Shown here: positions 60,779 through 64,000 of the stretch, piece after piece
How positions within the stretch are numbered: position 1 is the stretch's first letter
Layout of the letters: each line of letters opens with the position of its first letter
Source: Korobacter sp963758505
GTDB taxonomy: Bacteria > Acidobacteriota > Terriglobia > Terriglobales > Acidobacteriaceae
NCBI GenBank assembly: GCA_963758505.1
Contig: CAVWVJ010000001.1
Span: forward strand, 2,108,001-2,172,000
Direction: 5' to 3'
Length of the DNA stretch: 64,000 nucleotides
The notes under the pieces: model-generated
The model's database searches: none
The model's input: only the letters and a program-made list of their open reading frames with translations
What the model was told of the DNA's origin: nothing
Program-made: the position numbers and the translations under genes

Positions 60779-61447
60779 TCACGCGTTGAGTGCGCGACGC
60801 TCTTTCATCTGGCTGAGCATCTTGTCGATCTGGTCGTCCTTTTCGAGCATCTCCAGCCGGTGCTCGATATCGTCGCCCGAGACGATCTCGACCTTGGCCT
60901 GGCTCACGGCTTCGGCGCGCTGGATTCTGGTCCTCATGCGATCCAGGCTGGCGACTTTGCCCCGGTCGTCGGCAGCGAGCTGGGCGGTCGTGGCTTTATC
61001 CATCGCGCGTGCTCGGCGCGACTGTGCGATCAGCAGGTCGGTCTTGGCGTTCGCCTCGGCAATTTTCGCGTCGAGTTTCTGCAGGGCGTTCTTCAGGATC
61101 TCCACTTGCGAGCGCTGGTCGCCGATCTGCTCGTCGAAGCTGGCGGTGAATTGCTTGTAGCTGACGGCGCGTTCCAGCGCGGCGCGCGCCAGGTCGTCCT
61201 GTTTCTTATCGACGGCGAGCTCAGCCTTGCGCATCCACTCCGCCTCCTTGTCGGCGTTCTCTTTCTTCTTTTTTTCCAGGAGGTGGAGATCGGCGATGGC
61301 AATCGCCACCTGGGTCTTCACCTGCAGGAACTGGTTCTGCATGTCGAGAATGATCTGCTTGAGCAGCTTCTCGGGATTTTCCGCCCGCTCCACCATGTCG
61401 TTCAGGTTGGCGCGGATGAGTGTGGTTACACGTTCCAACAGTGCCAT
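60779..61447 (-). CDS. pspA: PspA/IM30 (LiaH-like) membrane-protection protein
   Basis: A 222-aa all-helical protein: MALLERVTTLIRANLNDMVE, AENPEKLLKQIILDMQNQF and long Lys/Glu/Ala coiled coil, typical for PspA, Vipp1 and LiaH. It forms rods on damaged membranes. It lies 133 bases after the flotillin gene on the same strand. No PspF regulator is near. Many bacteria pair PspA with flotillins, consistent with a membrane-stress function. Confidence 0.93.
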   Translation of the reverse strand: MALLERVTTLIRANLNDMVERAENPEKLLKQIILDMQNQFLQVKTQVAIAIADLHLLEKKKKENADKEAEWMRKAELAVDKKQDDLARAALERAVSYKQFTASFDEQIGDQRSQVEILKNALQKLDAKIAEANAKTDLLIAQSRRARAMDKATTAQLAADDRGKVASLDRMRTRIQRAEAVSQAKVEIVSGDDIEHRLEMLEKDDQIDKMLSQMKERRALNA

Positions 61448-61580
61448 GACGATCTCCTTCTCTCACTCTTTGTCATGTCGACCGGAGCGCGTTGCTCTGC
61501 GCGCGGAGTGCGTTCTCCATTCGCATGACGTTTCAAAGAACTTTGTGCGCGGAAGACCTTTCGATCTCCGCGCATGTCAA

Positions 61581-63050
61581 TTACGCTCCTGCCCCTTTTG
61601 CCTTTGAACTGTCCGGAGGCAGCACATCCGGCTTGGGCGCTCTGTCGCCGATGGTGCGTACCTTCGCGAACAGCTCTTCCATCTTCATGCCGCTCAGCGC
61701 CTCGAAGAGCGCGGGCACCTGCGCGGCCATTTCCGCGATGTCGCCCGTGATCTTGTGCGCGCCGGCGGAGCTGCCGTTGCCGGTGGAAACGATGGTGATC
61801 TTGTCCACCTGGCTCAGCGGCGTGGCGAGAGCGCGAACGATCTCCGGCATACCGGTGAGCAACTTGTCGATCACCGCGGCCTGGTTGTATTCCTGGAAGG
61901 CTTCTGCTTTCACGTTCATCGCTTTCGCCTCCGCCTCACCCTTGGCGAAGATGATGCCGGCTTCGGCTTCACCCTGCGCCTTGATCGAAGCAGAGCGGCC
62001 TTCGGCTTCCATCATCAGCCGCTGGCGTTCCGCGCTGGCAAGCGTCTCGATGCGAGCCTTTTCGATCTCAGCGCCCTTAAGCACGGTTGCGATCAGTTCC
62101 TTTTCGTGACGCAGGATTTCGGCCTCCTGCACCTTGACCTGTTCCTGCTTCTCGATCTGCTGCACCTTCACGTTCTCCGCCACCACCTGCTGCTGCATGA
62201 TGTTGGTTTGGATCTCGTAGGCCTTATCGGCCTGCGCCTGTTGCTTTTTCACCATCTCGAGGTAGGCCGCTTTCTTGATCTCGAGATCGCGCTGCGCCTC
62301 GGCCTGCTTGGCCTGCGATGCGGTTTCCGCCGCCACGCGCTCCTGGTCGGCCTGGGCGCGGGCAATGGCAGCTTCGCGGGTTGCGGCGGCCTGCTTGATC
62401 GCGGTATCTCGATCGGCTTCGGCGGTAGCGATGTCGGCATCGCGCTTGATACGCGCAATGTCGGGGCGCCCCATGTTGGTGATGTACTGGTTCTTGTCGC
62501 GCACCTCTTTGATCGTGAAGCTGATGACCTCCAGCCCCATCTTGCTCATGTCATCGGCGCAGGTGTTGCGCATCCGGTCGCCCACCATCTCCGGCTGCTT
62601 CACGATCTCTTCCACCGTGAGCTGGCCGATAATGCCGCGCAGGTGGCCTTCCATCACGAGGCGGATGAGACCTTCCCGCTGTTGCGAGGTCTTGGTGAGG
62701 AACTGTTCGGATGAGGTGAGGATCGAAACCGGGTCGGACTTCACCTTGATCTGCGCCACGGCCTCTACCGTGACGGCGACGCCTTGCTTGGTGTAGAGAT
62801 CTTGTTGCGGCGCCACGTCGAAAGACATGAGCTCCAGGGAAAGCTGCAGGCAATTCTGGATCATCGGAAAGATGACCGTCCCCTTGCCCTTCACCACGTG
62901 GGTTCCGCCCCATCCATACACGATCAGCGCTTCGTGCGGGCCGGCTTTGCGGTACAGCCGGGCCATCGTCATCATGAGGAACAGGACGACGATGACAATG
63001 ATTCCGCCGATCACGAATACATCTCCAGGAATTTTCGAGAGTAAATTCAT
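61581..63050 (-). CDS. Flotillin-family SPFH protein
   Basis: A 489-aa protein: membrane helix at about residues 11-30, SPFH domain (MARLYRKAGPHEALIVYGWG, TKQGVAVTVEAVAQIKVKSD), then a long Ala/Glu/Gln coiled coil (EAQRDLEIKKAAYLEMVKKQ) and the C-terminal segment VRALATPLSQVDKITIVSTG typical of flotillins. It organises membrane microdomains. It is the second SPFH protein in the window; the first is at 29845. Gene order: DUF1648-like, flotillin, pspA. Confidence 0.93.
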   Translation of the reverse strand: MNLLSKIPGDVFVIGGIIVIVVLFLMMTMARLYRKAGPHEALIVYGWGGTHVVKGKGTVIFPMIQNCLQLSLELMSFDVAPQQDLYTKQGVAVTVEAVAQIKVKSDPVSILTSSEQFLTKTSQQREGLIRLVMEGHLRGIIGQLTVEEIVKQPEMVGDRMRNTCADDMSKMGLEVISFTIKEVRDKNQYITNMGRPDIARIKRDADIATAEADRDTAIKQAAATREAAIARAQADQERVAAETASQAKQAEAQRDLEIKKAAYLEMVKKQQAQADKAYEIQTNIMQQQVVAENVKVQQIEKQEQVKVQEAEILRHEKELIATVLKGAEIEKARIETLASAERQRLMMEAEGRSASIKAQGEAEAGIIFAKGEAEAKAMNVKAEAFQEYNQAAVIDKLLTGMPEIVRALATPLSQVDKITIVSTGNGSSAGAHKITGDIAEMAAQVPALFEALSGMKMEELFAKVRTIGDRAPKPDVLPPDSSKAKGAGA

Positions 63051-63123
63051 ACGCCCCCTTAGGCGAACAGCAATTGCGATCTACAGCACGGGCCACGTTC
63101 GCCCGCGGAATCCAAAAAGAACG

Positions 63124-64000
63124 CTACGATCGGCGGAGGATGGGCAGCACCGCCTCCAGTTCGCGGGCCATGCGGTCCGGATCGTCGATGCCCAGGTAAA
63201 TCTCATCCCCGCCGAAGGTGCGAAGGTGTACGCAGCGGTTGCCGCCCCAGATATAAGCGCGCATGTGTCCCATACCGCGTATGCCCCAGCCACCGAAATC
63301 GGTCAACGGATTACAGCCTTCGACGCCATACGAGTCGACTTCCTTCGCCGAGATGAAGCGGATCGGCACCCCCAGCATGCGGATTTCGAGACCCGCCGTG
63401 GTAATGCGATAGACGAAGCCGGTGAAGGCCCAGATCGCGCAGCCAAGCAGGATCGCGCTCACCGTGACGGCGACAACGCGGGCCGTATTGGGAGTCTGCA
63501 ATACGCTCGCAATGAGCACGATCACCACTGAAATCGCCGCCAGAACGCTGGCCATGAGGGCCGAACCGTGCCTCTCCTCGGCGACGAACGTCCCATGATC
63601 GGCGTTTGCGCGCTTGCGAATGGCGCGGATCCGGCCGATCTCGCCAATCACCAGCACGGCGCCCATGAGCAAGCTCCAGCCCCCCGCTGGAAACTCGAGC
63701 GTCTTCGCTTCGCCGAGGCCAACCCGCAGGATTGCGTGGACCAGGCCGAGCATGAAGCCGATGCTCCAGTAGTCGGCCACCAGCAACAGCCAGCCGAGCC
63801 CGCTGATGCGAGGAAAGCGGCTCAATAAAAACGTGAAGAAGCAGAGCATCACAAAGACAATCGGCACGATGAGAGAAAACAGCTGCTGCTTCGGCGCCCA
63901 GCCATTCGGCAGGCCGGCAATGTTGAAATGCGAGGCCATTACCGCGGGCAACCGGCCGTAGACATGCCAGATGTCCGCTAGCATGGCGACCAGGCCCAGC
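63124..64000 (-). CDS. DUF1648-type membrane protein, 5' end outside window
   Basis: At least 286 aa from a Met at 63984, but the frame stays open to the right edge, so the true start probably lies outside. The segment LPAVMASHFNIAGLPNGWAP matches the DUF1648 motif (LP-x-HF-x-G-x-G-W). Five or so membrane helices follow, then a soluble C-terminal part (about 200-286) with GLEIRMLGVPIRFISAKEVD and WGGNRCVHLRTFGGDEIYLG, PH-like. It sits upstream of the flotillin gene by about 70 bases. Confidence 0.72.
   Translation of the reverse strand, partial: LGLVAMLADIWHVYGRLPAVMASHFNIAGLPNGWAPKQQLFSLIVPIVFVMLCFFTFLLSRFPRISGLGWLLLVADYWSIGFMLGLVHAILRVGLGEAKTLEFPAGGWSLLMGAVLVIGEIGRIRAIRKRANADHGTFVAEERHGSALMASVLAAISVVIVLIASVLQTPNTARVVAVTVSAILLGCAIWAFTGFVYRITTAGLEIRMLGVPIRFISAKEVDSYGVEGCNPLTDFGGWGIRGMGHMRAYIWGGNRCVHLRTFGGDEIYLGIDDPDRMARELEAVLPILRRS

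Overview
The window looks like a chromosomal segment of a soil-type Acidobacteriota (class Terriglobia). I infer this from the overall character of the proteins: a TonB-dependent receptor with an N-terminal carboxypeptidase-regulatory-like domain, a VWA-type exported protein, a DUF6496 Lys/Arg-rich protein, the hemA-hemC-hemD order with a cytochrome-assembly gene upstream, and many small secreted proteins of unknown function. I saw no rRNA, tRNA, CRISPR array, prophage or integrase.

Layout. 1-4.5 kb: end of a DUF1275 membrane protein gene, then small secreted, stress-type and HEAT-repeat genes. 4.9-10.3 kb: a large membrane-TPR protein, an amidohydrolase/YgiD pair and a histone-like DUF6496 protein. 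10.4-12.3 kb: a three-gene set of transporter, photoactive-yellow-protein homologue and small protein. 12.4-14.7 kb: outer-membrane protein, epimerase, cyclophilin. 14.8-18.7 kb: tetrapyrrole genes hemD, hemC, hemA and a CcsA-like gene. 19-24 kb: M48 protease, thiO, metallo-beta-lactamase fold hydrolase. 24.0-29.7 kb: an overlapping operon joining an exported protein, an orphan solute-binding protein and an NtrY/NtrX-type two-component pair. 29.8-32.0 kb: L,D-transpeptidase, 56-aa membrane peptide and SPFH protein. 32.2-34.5 kb: quinol-monooxygenase-like protein and lactate permease.

35.0-40.5 kb: an acyl-CoA block with a lone B12-binding subunit, an unknown 241-aa protein, a frameshifted crotonase, an acyl-CoA carboxylase beta subunit, HMG-CoA lyase and a methylglutaconyl-CoA-hydratase-like crotonase. 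Together these suggest leucine/branched acyl-CoA breakdown. 41.4-48.3 kb: isoprenoid and envelope genes ispG, rseP, dxr, cdsA, uppS, split between cdsA and dxr by a REPIN-RAYT island. 48.4-51.4 kb: a TonB-dependent receptor broken by a one-base frameshift. 51.5-57.6 kb: XRE regulator, HD-domain protein, VWA protein, histidine ammonia-lyase overlapped by a thioesterase, CAP protein. 57.8-64 kb: rmuC, TPR protein, PspA, flotillin and a DUF1648-type membrane protein running off the right edge.

The strongest unusual signals are a gap-free homologue of photoactive yellow protein with its chromophore cysteine (10629-11012), the REPIN-RAYT island inside the uppS-cdsA/dxr-rseP cluster, two perfect CRP-type palindromes at matching distance from two small unknown genes, and an orphan solute-binding protein overlapping a sensor kinase gene. 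All family assignments come from reading motifs by eye; no database search was run.
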